DNA of 64,000 nucleotides from a virus. Under the pieces are notes generated by a model. That model was given only the letters and a program-made list of their open reading frames with translations. It ran no database searches and was not told the DNA's origin. Position numbers and translations under genes: made by a program. Where the stretch lies: positions 1 through 64,000 of the IMG/VR virus record IMGVR_UViG_3300035698_012122; one strand, given 5' to 3'. Positions 32,834 through 43,090 of this stretch are shown here, piece after piece (position 1 is the stretch's first letter; the number at the start of each line of letters is the position of its first letter).

Positions 32834-33193
32834 ATGTATAAAGATATAAACGTATATAATCCGAAATTAAAACCTGAAGTAGTAGATATTAATTCCATTC
32901 AACAGAGTTTGATAAATCTAATACTTACAAGGCCCGGTGAAAGACCATTTAATGTTCAATACGGAATTAATACTGAAGATATGTTATTTGATTTAGCAGA
33001 TGACACAACAGCTTTGAGTTTATACAATGAGCTGATTGCAAAAGTAAGATTGTTTGAACCACGAGTAAAGTTAAATACATCGGAAACTGATGTAACAGCA
33101 GACCTAGACAACAATGCAATAAATATTAAATTAGTTTTTGAGATAATAGGCTTTGAAGGAACACAATACGAAGTACAACAGGCCGTGACTTAA
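32834..33193 (+). CDS. Baseplate wedge / sheath initiator, gp25 (GPW) family
   Basis: A 119-residue protein matching the gp25/GPW pattern: INSIQQSLINLILTRPGERPF near the start, then the short YGINTEDMLFD, a helix with YNELIAKVRLFEPRV, and a strand INIKLVFEI. The TRPGERPF motif is diagnostic. gp25 joins baseplate wedge and sheath. It abuts the upstream stop and is followed by the gp6-like gene, the T4 pairing. Confidence 0.88.
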   Translation: MYKDINVYNPKLKPEVVDINSIQQSLINLILTRPGERPFNVQYGINTEDMLFDLADDTTALSLYNELIAKVRLFEPRVKLNTSETDVTADLDNNAINIKLVFEIIGFEGTQYEVQQAVT

Positions 33194-33203
33194 TAGGATA
33201 AAT

Positions 33204-35153
33204 ATGAGCGAATATATAATTGACCCATCTAGTGTAAGTTTTGAAGAAGTTAAAGCTGATTTAATTACTTATTCTGATTCATTACCAGATAGTGTTGAGT
33301 GGGATGTATTTTTTGCATCTTCAGGTGGTATGCAACTTATAGAATATATTTCTGCATTACGAGCTGTTTTATCTTATGACAATATTGTAGCTAGAAGAGA
33401 AAACTTTATTCAATTCGCTAAAAACCGATCTTCTAAAATTGGGGTATCTCAATTCTTAGGCTATTCTGCTTTTAGAGGTAGAAATGCAATTATAGATGTT
33501 ACCTATACACCAATAGCATCAGGAATTTTACCAGCTTACCATATTCTAGGAACTGTTAAAGAAGTTGATTTAGTTCTTCTAACAGAAACACCTATAAATG
33601 CTGGTGTAGAAATAACTGTTCAATGTATGATTGGTGAAGTTGGTGAAGAAGATTCAATTGCTTCTTCAAGCGGTTTAGGACTTTTCAAATATAGAACACC
33701 AAATGTTTCAGATGAATTAAAAGTTTTTATAGACGGTGTAGAAGTTGCTACTACTGAAGACACTGTTGAGCTATTAGAAGGCTTTGCACAAGTACAAACA
33801 AACCCATTTGGAAGTGTAGATGTTAAGTATCTAAATTTTCCAGCATTTCCAATAGTATATAATACTGGTGGAATTATAAAAATACAGTTCATCAAATTAA
33901 AAGATGTAGATTTTGTTTTATCTGATGTCTCATTAGATGAGGCCGAAGGTGTTTTAGGTGCATTAGTTATTAATGAAATATACCAAGCAATCGAAACAAA
34001 CTTATCAATTGAAATAAATGCACCTTTAAGAAACGAAACTAAATTACACGTTAGAGGCCGAAGGGATGATGGAAAAGTTTTAAAACAATTAGATGCTTCT
34101 ATCATTGATGCAAAATCAAAAGATGTTGATGGAGTGGCCGCGATCATGGAAGTTTATTATCTTAGAACTGGTGAAGTTAGATATACACCAGCAGAAAAAG
34201 CAGATTTACTTATTGCTTTTGAACCATATAGACCAAACGGATTATTACCACCAATTATAAAAGAACCTTCACGAGCTATTAGAACTTTTAAAATTACAAT
34301 TTATAGAGTGCCACAAACTACTGGTGATATAACTGGAACTATTGATACCATCATGGCCCAATACGAATACCTTTTAGGTGTAACTATTAACATCCATGAT
34401 ATTGAAGCACAGTTAGAAGCATTTTCTTTTATCAAAGTTGCTAGAATCGAATATGTTTCAGCACCATGGGAAGCATCTACAGGTTATGAAATTGGTGCTC
34501 AAGTTCTACCTACAACAGAAAATGGTAAAGTGTATGAAGTCTTCAGACATATCTTATCAAGTGGAGCATCAGAACCAACATGGCCTTTGGTAGGTGCTAG
34601 TACAGTTATTGATGGTGATTTAATTTGGCAAACTTATATTAAATCAGATACTACTGAAATTCCAGAATGGGAAGCTGATACTGAATACACATTTGATAGA
34701 AAAGTAAAAGTAGTTGGTGGAGTTGAAAATGGTTTTGCATTTAAAGTAATTGGTTTTGTAAATTACTCTGGTGCTTTAGAACCAGTATGGCCAATATTAG
34801 ATGGTGCATTAGTTGATGATTTCGTAGGTACAATTGTTTACGATAAAGATATTATTTATAGAGCATTAGCTTTAGAAGACACACCGCCTATGTGGTTAGC
34901 AGATAATATTTATGAAGGTGGTGAAACTATAATCCCAACTGATGCAATCGTATCAGATAATGTTGGAATTATGTGGCAAGTATTTGGCTTTGTAAGAGCA
35001 TCAGATGTTTCAGAACCAACATTTCCTACAACTTTAGAATCTCTGGTAACAGATGGAAAAGTTGTATGGCAAACCAAAGACCCAAAAGAAGTTGAATCAA
35101 CATTAGATAAATCACAATACACCGTGATTACAAAACAAACGACAATAGAATAA
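33204..35153 (+). CDS. Baseplate wedge protein, gp6-like (baseplate J type)
   Basis: A 649-residue protein close in size to T4 gp6. The N-terminal part DVFFASSGGMQLIEYISALRA and NRSSKIGVSQFLGY, together with the beta stretch RNAIIDVTYTPIASG, are typical of gp6/gpJ. The C-terminal half has repeated short units with W-EADTEY or W-EASTGYEIGAQVL starts, followed by SGASEPTWP/SGALEPVWP-type ends (three or four copies between about residues 410 and 640), a carbohydrate-binding-like repeat. It forms the wedge ring that holds the baseplate together. Confidence 0.82.
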   Translation: MSEYIIDPSSVSFEEVKADLITYSDSLPDSVEWDVFFASSGGMQLIEYISALRAVLSYDNIVARRENFIQFAKNRSSKIGVSQFLGYSAFRGRNAIIDVTYTPIASGILPAYHILGTVKEVDLVLLTETPINAGVEITVQCMIGEVGEEDSIASSSGLGLFKYRTPNVSDELKVFIDGVEVATTEDTVELLEGFAQVQTNPFGSVDVKYLNFPAFPIVYNTGGIIKIQFIKLKDVDFVLSDVSLDEAEGVLGALVINEIYQAIETNLSIEINAPLRNETKLHVRGRRDDGKVLKQLDASIIDAKSKDVDGVAAIMEVYYLRTGEVRYTPAEKADLLIAFEPYRPNGLLPPIIKEPSRAIRTFKITIYRVPQTTGDITGTIDTIMAQYEYLLGVTINIHDIEAQLEAFSFIKVARIEYVSAPWEASTGYEIGAQVLPTTENGKVYEVFRHILSSGASEPTWPLVGASTVIDGDLIWQTYIKSDTTEIPEWEADTEYTFDRKVKVVGGVENGFAFKVIGFVNYSGALEPVWPILDGALVDDFVGTIVYDKDIIYRALALEDTPPMWLADNIYEGGETIIPTDAIVSDNVGIMWQVFGFVRASDVSEPTFPTTLESLVTDGKVVWQTKDPKEVESTLDKSQYTVITKQTTIE

Positions 35154-35154
35154 T

Positions 35155-35760
35155 ATGAGCGTAGAACTAGAAGAAATTGTTTCATTATATATTCCTAAAC
35201 ATCTTAGGGAAACACCACTATATGTAAAAGTTCAAGAATTAATGTTGTATGTAGTTGAGCAATCTATTGAAGAACTTAAAGATGTAAAATTTAAATATAA
35301 AGACAATACACAAATTTCATCTGATGCTGTTAAGAACACAATTTTAGAACAGGGTTTCGGATATATAGTTGACGTAATGGACACTGTAGAAAACCTAGAA
35401 TTTAATACTATGTTATCTTTTATGGACGTAGTTAATCAATTGAAAGGAACTAGAGCTGGATTAGAATTAGTCCTTAAATTAATGGGGTTTGATTCAATAG
35501 TAAATGAGTGGTGGGAAGACCCTAGCATTGAAAAAGATAAATGGAGTTACGAAATAATTGTTATTTTTAACAGTTCTAATGTTCCAGATATTTTTAATAC
35601 TGTTGAAAAAGTTAGAGAGTTTTCTGATAATTATGTACTAGGAAAAATTTCAAACATTGACATCAGATTTAGTGCAACTAATTTTGCATCTATTCCAGCA
35701 GTTATGTCAGGCTTTACCCATGTAACACACTTTGTTAGGATTACAGAACGTGCTTACTAG
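35155..35760 (+). CDS. Tail protein I / wedge component
   Basis: A 201-residue protein following gp6-like, as gpI follows gpJ in P2. It has the pattern of that family: KHLRETPLYVKVQELM at the start, the conserved LKGTRAGLELVLKLMGFD with WWED after it, and a strand SYEIIVIF. It is short relative to T4 gp7 and so probably replaces only the part which docks fibres to the wedge. Confidence 0.65.
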   Translation: MSVELEEIVSLYIPKHLRETPLYVKVQELMLYVVEQSIEELKDVKFKYKDNTQISSDAVKNTILEQGFGYIVDVMDTVENLEFNTMLSFMDVVNQLKGTRAGLELVLKLMGFDSIVNEWWEDPSIEKDKWSYEIIVIFNSSNVPDIFNTVEKVREFSDNYVLGKISNIDIRFSATNFASIPAVMSGFTHVTHFVRITERAY

Positions 35761-35813
35761 CATAACAAAATTGTACTTATTGAAATTAAGATATAAGCAA
35801 TGTACTATTTACC

Positions 35814-35821
35814 TATAAATA
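35814..35821 (+). promoter_or_regulatory. Possible T4-type late promoter TATAAATA
   Basis: TATAAATA, the exact T4 late -10 consensus, lies in the 107-base spacer before the large fibre gene. The same octamer also arises by chance inside several genes of this AT-rich genome, so the call relies on its being intergenic. No sigma70-type -35 is visible. Confidence 0.3.
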
Positions 35822-35867
35822 AAACATTAGGAATTTAGTAAAAAATATAAACACATAAGGTAATGAT

Positions 35868-38800
35868 ATGATTTTCGGTCTTTTTACAACAAAAGGTATA
35901 GAAGAATCAATTGATTCGGCAAATAATGAAGGGTTTTTTATATTCCCAACCAGTTTTGGAGTCAGTGATGTAGCTGGTGATTTATTAAAATCACGAGAGT
36001 TACCAACTGCTGGTGAATTTTATGTTGCACCAGTTTCAAGCAGAATACCAGTTGATTCAAATACCGTTAAAGTAACCTGTACAATTCCACAATCTCAAAC
36101 TGCTGGAATAAAAGATATAAAAGAAATAGTTTTATATGCTGAAAACTCAGCTAGTGAAACTTTTATGTTAGCTTTAGGCCAACCATCAGATGACCTAGTT
36201 TATAATCCAGATGGAACAGTAACTTTAGAAGTTCAAATTGCATTACTAGATGTTGATGTAGCTGGAAACTTTGTATTCAATAATACTCAAGCAACAGAAT
36301 TACTAGAACATAATACAGACCCTAATGCACATATCGAAATGATAACTGCAATGTCTAAAGCTGGTATTTTAATTCCAATGGGTGGAATACCTTTTGAACA
36401 TAGAGGGCAATCATTCCAACAAGATATTGAATTTGATGGAACAAAAGCAAATGCAGTTGTTGGTGGATTAAATTTTGAAGGAAAATATAACGGAGTAGAA
36501 GGTAACTTAATTACTCTAACTTTTGACGGTGTTTTAACAGCAGATGAAGTAATGGTTACTTGGAACAATGCTAATCCAACTAACATGGTAACTCATGACG
36601 GTGTTGGAACTGAAGTAATTGCTTCACAAGTTGTAGTTCTAACAGGTGGTTCATATCTAGTAGCGGATAAAGATAATGTTTATAGAGCATCAGATGGTTT
36701 ATACAAAACTGCTATAGCAGATGGTTCTGAAAAAACTAATGCAGTTGCAAGTGCGAGAATTGCAGAACGCATGGTAGTTTTTGGAACTGGTCTATTAGAT
36801 ATTACAACTGGTTTTGCAGTTGGAGATAAATTATATCTTAGTTCAACTGTTGCTGGTGGATTTTCAAATTTAAACAATGGTGTTTCATTAGGTATTGTTT
36901 TAGAAGCTGGATTGATACTTTATACAGGTTTCAATGCATCTGCTGATATAGAATCAAGTCAAACATTTGAAGCGGTTGTAACAGATGTTTCAGGGTTGGG
37001 ATTATTTGTAAGTACACAAGATGCAATTGATGCAATTCCATCTGGTAGTAGAATACTAGTTGATAAATTAGAACTTGTTAAAGAGACAATAGATACTAAT
37101 GGTAAAACATTAGACATTGTATTTAACGGAGTTGATAAAGGTTGGAAAAACTTTGAAGGTCAAGTAGCTTCATTTGGAATTACTTTTGATGCAATTCCTG
37201 ATGCTGGTACATTTAGAATGGAATGGTTAGCACAAGAATCTGCTGATTTACCATTTAATGCAACAGCTAGTGAAATAGAAGATGAGTTTAATTTATTCTC
37301 TGGTCATACAGGTGTTGTTGTAACAGGTGATTTTGCAACTGGTTTTGTATTTACTTTTGCAGATGAATTTCCACAACCTATTCCAACATTTATATATGCT
37401 GGACATAATGAAAAACAAAGATTCGAGTTTGGTAACATTCCAGATGATGGAACAGTTACTTTTGAACATGATACTAATCAAACACTAAATTTTCCATGGG
37501 ATGATTTAGCTGTTGATTTAAAATCTGCTTTAGAAGCATTACCATCAATTACAGATGTAATTATAACTGGTAACTTTGCAGACCAATTTTTTGAAGTAGA
37601 ATTTGATGGTGGTGTATTAGTAGATGGTTTACAACCAAGAAATGATATTTCAGTTGTAATGGCCGATTTAGATCAAACAGCAACTACTACAACTATAAAT
37701 GGAATTGACCCATCAGTAACAGTTCCAATTGACCCTATAACAGTTATTCAAGGTAAATATCCAGCATCAAACCTTAGAACAGGTGGTGGAGCAAATACAG
37801 ATATTCTTATCACGGTAACTGAATTATCTTCTGGTGAACCTATAGGGCCTGAAACAGCTATCATATTAGATGCTTCAAATGTTAAAATGACAGGTTACGG
37901 ATTAGTTCAAAACTTTAAAAATGGTATTGATGTAAATCAACAAGATCAAGCCGTTATAGAAATGAGATTTTCAAATGTAACCAATCCTATCTTATCTGGT
38001 AATTTAAAATCAGGTGTTGATGTTGATTTCTCAAACACATTAGGTTTTGCAAAAGATTTATTTGCACAATTAAAATTATCTCAAGACCCTACCAATCCAA
38101 AACGAGTTGTAATTTCTGGTGCTGATGAAATATTAGCTTCTGGAATTACTCTCTCTCATGAATTGAATGGATTACTATTCGCTTTTGAAGGTGCAACAGT
38201 AGATTATTCAACTGGTGAAGTATTTGCTAAAGATGGTGTAACTCCATTAGGCCTAGATTTCACACCAGTAATTCCTTCAGCAGAACAATTTGTTTGGTCA
38301 TCAATTGCTTTAATACCTCAAGACCAAACAACAGATGGAAGATTATCTGGACAACTATTAGTTCTATTCGGTGAAGGTGAAGGTGCAACAGCAGAACTTG
38401 CTAACAAAGCACCATTCGGTGGTTCTAAACCAATTGGACAAGTTTACCTAGAAGGTGATTTAGGTGAAGAAGAAATAACTTTATTTATTGCTACTCGTGA
38501 CCAGTTTGGAAGTTTAGATACTTTACATACTATTATTTACGATGATGTTGGTTCTGTAGCAGTATGGTTTGACATTGATAATAACGGTTCAACAGAACCA
38601 GCACATGGTGCGAGTAGATCAATAAAAGTAACTGGTGCAATTGAAAACGATGACCCTAATGCTATAGCAGTTGCTTATCATGCAGTTGTAAATGCAGATT
38701 CTAAATTTACAGCTACAATTTCTAGTAACAGAGTAACAGTTACTTCAATTGGAATTGGTGAAAGAATAGATGCAACTGAAGGAACTACAGAATTTGATGT

Positions 38801-40292
38801 TTCAATAGTCCAACAAGGTAGATCAACTGATGCAACTGGTTTAGTAGATATTGCAAATGCAAACATCAAACAGATTCAAGCTGGAAGCGGTGGTGGTTCT
38901 GGTGGTGGTGGGCCAAGTCTATTACAAGATTTAAAATTTCAATTAAAAGACAGTGCATATAACTATTTATTTTGGAGTGTATTTGGAACTGACATAGCAA
39001 CTAAAGTTGAAACATTTGATGGTTCATATAGTTATGCAGATACGGCCTTTAAATTAGAAGCTGGACAATTCTTTGAAACAGTAACAGCATTAAAAGCTGG
39101 TTTTCTATCGCTTGAAACTATTTTATCTCAAGCTGATTTAACTGTTAAATATAAAGATAAAACTGTAGCAGACCCAAATGCAATATATGAATTGTTAATT
39201 GGTGGATCAACTTACCAAACAATTGATATGGAACAAATTGGAGCATCAGATACATTTGTAGGTACTTCAAAGTTCGATAGAAGCCTAATAACTACTTCAA
39301 CTCTAAGTGAGTACCCTGTTTCAAATGCTGATGCAATTTTAGCTTTAAACGCTACTAGTGCTCAAAATATAACTCAAGAATTTCTAGCTAATGCAGATTA
39401 TGAAGCATATACAAAATTAACTGTATTCTTAAATAAATTAGGTAGTCCAACTGGATTTATAAAAATTAAAGCAGTAGCAGATGTTGCTGGTGAAGCATCA
39501 GATTTAGCTGATGACTTATTATGGGAATCTGGGTTTTTAGATATAGCACTTCTAGCTTCAGGTGATTCAATACAGGAATTTGGATTAGCTAATAATGTTT
39601 TAACTCCAACTGTAAAATTTCATATAGTTTTTGAAACAGATGCAACTTATAAAGATAATGGTTATGATGCTGGAATAGATTCTATAAACCTTAGAGTAGA
39701 TGCTTCAGCACCAAGTATTCCAGTATCTAAAGTATATGATGGAGCAACTTATTCTAATTCAGCAGTTTCTTCATGTTACATATTAGAAGGATATTTAAAC
39801 GAACTAAAACTAAAGATAACTTCTAGTGTAGATACACTAATAGACGGTTTTGGATTGTTCTTTGGATTAGAAGATAATCTTTCAATTAGTTCTGGTTATC
39901 CATCACAACAATTTTATGTAGATGGGAATACTGGTAAAACAATTTTTCCAGTGACAAAATTTACTTTAAATGCTGAAATACTAAAAGTAGATAATTCTTT
40001 AACAGGACAATCATGGTCTTTTCCGGCTTTTAGTGTAGATGCTGAAACAAACTCAGTAATCTTTGAAGATGGATTTTTTGAAGTGGAAGATGAAGTGTTT
40101 GCAGTTAAAATTTACCACCATAGTTCGGGTGCAGTTGATAACTCTGATACAAACGCATTGGATTTAGCTGAAGCTCATATAGGCAGGTTTAAGGCATCAG
40201 GTAGAGGTATTCCAATGCAATTGGATAACAGCACTGTAGTTAGTGAAATGTTTTTAGATGAAAACGGATTAATAGCATTTAGAACCGTATAG
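35868..40292 (+). CDS. Large tail fibre protein, 1474 aa
   Basis: The N-terminus FGLFTTKGIEESIDSANNEG and DIKEIVLYAENSASETFML match the baseplate-attachment domain of phage tail fibres. A module at residues 202-265 (GVEGNLITLTFDG, WNNANPTNMV) is shared with the sheath and with the gene at 53327. Residues about 437-600 carry two copies of a beta module with PDAGTF / PDDGTVTF and VVVTGDF / VIITGNF. A flexible GSGGGSGGGGPS linker sits near residue 1007, and the last 450 residues are beta-rich with probable carbohydrate-binding folds. It starts a 14 kb run of receptor-binding genes. Confidence 0.85.
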   Translation: MIFGLFTTKGIEESIDSANNEGFFIFPTSFGVSDVAGDLLKSRELPTAGEFYVAPVSSRIPVDSNTVKVTCTIPQSQTAGIKDIKEIVLYAENSASETFMLALGQPSDDLVYNPDGTVTLEVQIALLDVDVAGNFVFNNTQATELLEHNTDPNAHIEMITAMSKAGILIPMGGIPFEHRGQSFQQDIEFDGTKANAVVGGLNFEGKYNGVEGNLITLTFDGVLTADEVMVTWNNANPTNMVTHDGVGTEVIASQVVVLTGGSYLVADKDNVYRASDGLYKTAIADGSEKTNAVASARIAERMVVFGTGLLDITTGFAVGDKLYLSSTVAGGFSNLNNGVSLGIVLEAGLILYTGFNASADIESSQTFEAVVTDVSGLGLFVSTQDAIDAIPSGSRILVDKLELVKETIDTNGKTLDIVFNGVDKGWKNFEGQVASFGITFDAIPDAGTFRMEWLAQESADLPFNATASEIEDEFNLFSGHTGVVVTGDFATGFVFTFADEFPQPIPTFIYAGHNEKQRFEFGNIPDDGTVTFEHDTNQTLNFPWDDLAVDLKSALEALPSITDVIITGNFADQFFEVEFDGGVLVDGLQPRNDISVVMADLDQTATTTTINGIDPSVTVPIDPITVIQGKYPASNLRTGGGANTDILITVTELSSGEPIGPETAIILDASNVKMTGYGLVQNFKNGIDVNQQDQAVIEMRFSNVTNPILSGNLKSGVDVDFSNTLGFAKDLFAQLKLSQDPTNPKRVVISGADEILASGITLSHELNGLLFAFEGATVDYSTGEVFAKDGVTPLGLDFTPVIPSAEQFVWSSIALIPQDQTTDGRLSGQLLVLFGEGEGATAELANKAPFGGSKPIGQVYLEGDLGEEEITLFIATRDQFGSLDTLHTIIYDDVGSVAVWFDIDNNGSTEPAHGASRSIKVTGAIENDDPNAIAVAYHAVVNADSKFTATISSNRVTVTSIGIGERIDATEGTTEFDVSIVQQGRSTDATGLVDIANANIKQIQAGSGGGSGGGGPSLLQDLKFQLKDSAYNYLFWSVFGTDIATKVETFDGSYSYADTAFKLEAGQFFETVTALKAGFLSLETILSQADLTVKYKDKTVADPNAIYELLIGGSTYQTIDMEQIGASDTFVGTSKFDRSLITTSTLSEYPVSNADAILALNATSAQNITQEFLANADYEAYTKLTVFLNKLGSPTGFIKIKAVADVAGEASDLADDLLWESGFLDIALLASGDSIQEFGLANNVLTPTVKFHIVFETDATYKDNGYDAGIDSINLRVDASAPSIPVSKVYDGATYSNSAVSSCYILEGYLNELKLKITSSVDTLIDGFGLFFGLEDNLSISSGYPSQQFYVDGNTGKTIFPVTKFTLNAEILKVDNSLTGQSWSFPAFSVDAETNSVIFEDGFFEVEDEVFAVKIYHHSSGAVDNSDTNALDLAEAHIGRFKASGRGIPMQLDNSTVVSEMFLDENGLIAFRTV

Positions 40293-40301
40293 GAAATCAA
40301 T

Positions 40302-42407
40302 ATGTTTAAAAAATTAAATAATGGAAGTAATGAACAGTTTGTAGGTGAAGCAAATGTGATTGCACCTATTACAACTATTTCTAATAGAGCAAAAATAGAA
40401 GCAAACTGTAAAGTTGTTGGCCCTACTGAAAGGATAGCTGTTAACTCACTTATTCAATTACATAATGAGTCAGGGCCTAATGGTGAAAAAGTTTTTACTA
40501 ATGGTAAAGAAGATTCAAGAATACGTTTTATAGGCAGTTGGATAACTCAGTTTGATGGAAATGCACAATTCGTATATACCACAACAATAGGTGTTTCAAT
40601 AGAAGTAACTTTTTATGGTACAGGTCTTAACACCTTATCTTTTATGAATGAAACAGATCGGGGTTTTTTAGTTGAATTAGACGGTGTTAGTCAACCAAAT
40701 ACTGTAATTACTGGTTCTGTTGTTTTGGCCAACAGAAACACTAAGACAAATGTTATAACAAATATAATAGATGACTTACCGCTTGATTGGTACACTGTGA
40801 AACTAACATCCCATGTTGACCAACCACTAATTTATGGTTTTGAAATATTAAATGAATCAAGTGAATTAGCTGTTTTATCTGGTTCGGTATATAAAAACGG
40901 CTATGAATACATATTAGAAAACGGAATTACACTACCATTTAAACCAGTTGGATATACAGGTGCAAATGGTGCTAGGGTTCTAGCACATATTAATACAGCA
41001 AACGGTTTAGCAGAACAATCTTTTAATGAAGTAGGTGTTCCAGCATATTTATCAAGTGCAGATCATGGAAACGAAGCAATAACCAGAAAAATAAATTGGA
41101 TAGAATTTGGAAGAAATCTTGGAAATGATTTTAGTACAGCGATCACAGGTGATGACCGTGCCTTCACTTTAGATGATGGCACAACTACATTATTAGGACT
41201 TGATGTTGAAGACAATACAACTTCAGAAGGGATTAAGACTGGCCCTTCAGACTATTTACTTATTACTTTTGAAGGTACTGGATTAGATTTAGAAGTGGAT
41301 TGGAGAGCATCAGGGATTAGTTGGCAACATTCTTTTGAGGTGGACGGTACAGCTATTGGTAACTTGTCAGGGGTATCACCTTCAACAAACTTCAACTCTT
41401 TAGTAAGATACAAAATATGTTCGGGCCTACCTTACGGTTCACATACAGTAAAAATAATTAGAGATACAGACCATTTTAGTATTCATAATTTTGTAATATA
41501 CCAACCTAAAAAACCTTCTATCCCAAAAGAAAGTTTTATACTAGCTGATTATAATATTAATTCTGATTACGTTTTTAACACTGATATAAGTATTGAAGCG
41601 TACTCAAGTGGTGTAATTGCAAAAACTGCTTTAAGAGAGATAACCTATACAGGAACTTGGGTTATTTCAAGCATAGGTACGAGAGTAAACGGTTTTCAAA
41701 ATACTGCAACGAGTGGTGTAGGTGCATCCTTTTCATATACCTTTGTAGGCACAGGTTTTGAACTTTTCACTCAGACAAATACTGTTTATTCTGGTGATGT
41801 GACTTTGGAAATAAATGATAATAGTGATTTATCAGGACTTACAACAAATGTTAGTGGTGGTTTTTCTGTAGTTAATGCGTTAACTGGACAAGTTAGTTTT
41901 GGTGATTCCAATCATGCTGGTGCAAAGTTTTCAATAAGCGATCTACCACATGACAAGTACACAATAAAATTCACTAACAACGCTGTTGCTAATATTCCAG
42001 TAGAAGGTATTAATATTATAACTCCAATTAGTTCATTCAACACTTCAAACGGCAATAACTCGTTAATTGATATGCGTGAACAGGTCAATGAATTAAGTGA
42101 AAAGTTTAGGGTTTCAGTAGACCTCATTGATAAGAAGGTACTAGATAGTAGAAATATAGTGCAGTGTTTAGATGTAGGTACAGGCCGTTTAGCAGTATAT
42201 TTTGAAAAAGTTTTTAAAGGTTTCTATACTGCTTTATCTATTTCAAACGCTGGTGAAAATAGGGTTTTTGCTACACCTAATAAAACGTCTACACCACCTG
42301 AAAAACATGGGTTCACAATGGAATCAGCAACAAGTGGTGGAGCTGATTCAGACCAAAGATACCAATCTTCAGTTGGGTTCGGTGATTTAGAAGATTATAA
42401 GGAATAG
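40302..42407 (+). CDS. Tail fibre protein with three tandem carbohydrate-binding-like domains
   Basis: Three copies of a beta-sandwich domain can be aligned: FIGSWITQFD / IEVTFYGTGLNTL / DLPLDWYTVKLTS; INWIEFGRN / LLITFEGTGLDLEV / GLPYGSHTVKIIRD; and YTGTWVISS / FSYTFVGTGFELF / DLPHDKYTIKFTN. The shared FxGTG and L-P-xxx-Y/H-T-V/I-K elements recall galactose-binding-like modules. A helical tail (DMREQVNELSEKFRVSVDLI) and a beta end follow. It probably contacts surface sugars of the host. Confidence 0.7.
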   Translation: MFKKLNNGSNEQFVGEANVIAPITTISNRAKIEANCKVVGPTERIAVNSLIQLHNESGPNGEKVFTNGKEDSRIRFIGSWITQFDGNAQFVYTTTIGVSIEVTFYGTGLNTLSFMNETDRGFLVELDGVSQPNTVITGSVVLANRNTKTNVITNIIDDLPLDWYTVKLTSHVDQPLIYGFEILNESSELAVLSGSVYKNGYEYILENGITLPFKPVGYTGANGARVLAHINTANGLAEQSFNEVGVPAYLSSADHGNEAITRKINWIEFGRNLGNDFSTAITGDDRAFTLDDGTTTLLGLDVEDNTTSEGIKTGPSDYLLITFEGTGLDLEVDWRASGISWQHSFEVDGTAIGNLSGVSPSTNFNSLVRYKICSGLPYGSHTVKIIRDTDHFSIHNFVIYQPKKPSIPKESFILADYNINSDYVFNTDISIEAYSSGVIAKTALREITYTGTWVISSIGTRVNGFQNTATSGVGASFSYTFVGTGFELFTQTNTVYSGDVTLEINDNSDLSGLTTNVSGGFSVVNALTGQVSFGDSNHAGAKFSISDLPHDKYTIKFTNNAVANIPVEGINIITPISSFNTSNGNNSLIDMREQVNELSEKFRVSVDLIDKKVLDSRNIVQCLDVGTGRLAVYFEKVFKGFYTALSISNAGENRVFATPNKTSTPPEKHGFTMESATSGGADSDQRYQSSVGFGDLEDYKE

Positions 42408-42409
42408 AT

Positions 42410-43075
42410 ATGAGAGTATTTGGTAAAGAAAAAATTCAAAAAATATCAAAGTCATCTAGCACTTTAGTTAGTTGGGCCAGTGGTTCTAAAGTTCATCTAG
42501 GTGCTGAAGCATTTGATGTTTCAACTATTTTAACATTAGATACTAGTTTATCTGGTGCTGGTGGTATGGAGAGTGGTTTGGCCGTTAGAGGTTTTTACTA
42601 CGTCTACGTTGTGTTGGATGTTGGAAATGTTAAATTAGTTGGTTCTACTTCTAGTATTAAACCAAGCTACGATGTATATAAAAAGGTAGGTGCTTTTTAC
42701 TTAGGGGCCTCACTACAGATAATGAATGTTTACTACCTAAACGAAATCGTAAAAATCACATCTACAGTTTTTGTAGACGGTTCTGCAAACATATTTGAAG
42801 ATGAAGACGGTGCTTTTGAAAGCGTAACACAGGTTGGAACAGGTCTACATGATATAGCACTACCTGTTGACAAGTACGCTGTAATACCTTTTATAAATGT
42901 TATCCACCAAGACACAAACGACTCTGGTGCATACACTGCCAGAACCATAGGTGTACCAACAACAACATTGGTAAGAATGGCCAATTGGGGTTCTAACGCA
43001 AAAATAGATACAGAGTTTTATCGCTATGTTTTAACTAGATCAGATGTTGATGCTAGACAACCAGATTGGAATTAA
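42410..43075 (+). CDS. Tail fibre/receptor-binding component, 221 aa
   Basis: Contains GLAVRGFYYVYVVLDVGNVKL and SSIKPSYDVYKKVGAFYL, a pattern common in distal parts of phage tail proteins, where a short beta structure shows a value plus start of motion-type strand repeat. The C-terminal part has hydrophobic strands (DKYAVIPFINVIHQD). It starts two bases after the tandem-domain fibre gene and likely belongs to the same tip complex. Exact role unknown. Confidence 0.6.
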   Translation: MRVFGKEKIQKISKSSSTLVSWASGSKVHLGAEAFDVSTILTLDTSLSGAGGMESGLAVRGFYYVYVVLDVGNVKLVGSTSSIKPSYDVYKKVGAFYLGASLQIMNVYYLNEIVKITSTVFVDGSANIFEDEDGAFESVTQVGTGLHDIALPVDKYAVIPFINVIHQDTNDSGAYTARTIGVPTTTLVRMANWGSNAKIDTEFYRYVLTRSDVDARQPDWN

Positions 43076-43090
43076 ATTTAAGGACATAAC

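Noticed and set aside
33620-34147. 175-codon minus-strand frame within the gp6-like gene
   Set aside because: Covers a certain baseplate gene, no ribosome site, Ser/Thr-rich shadow composition.
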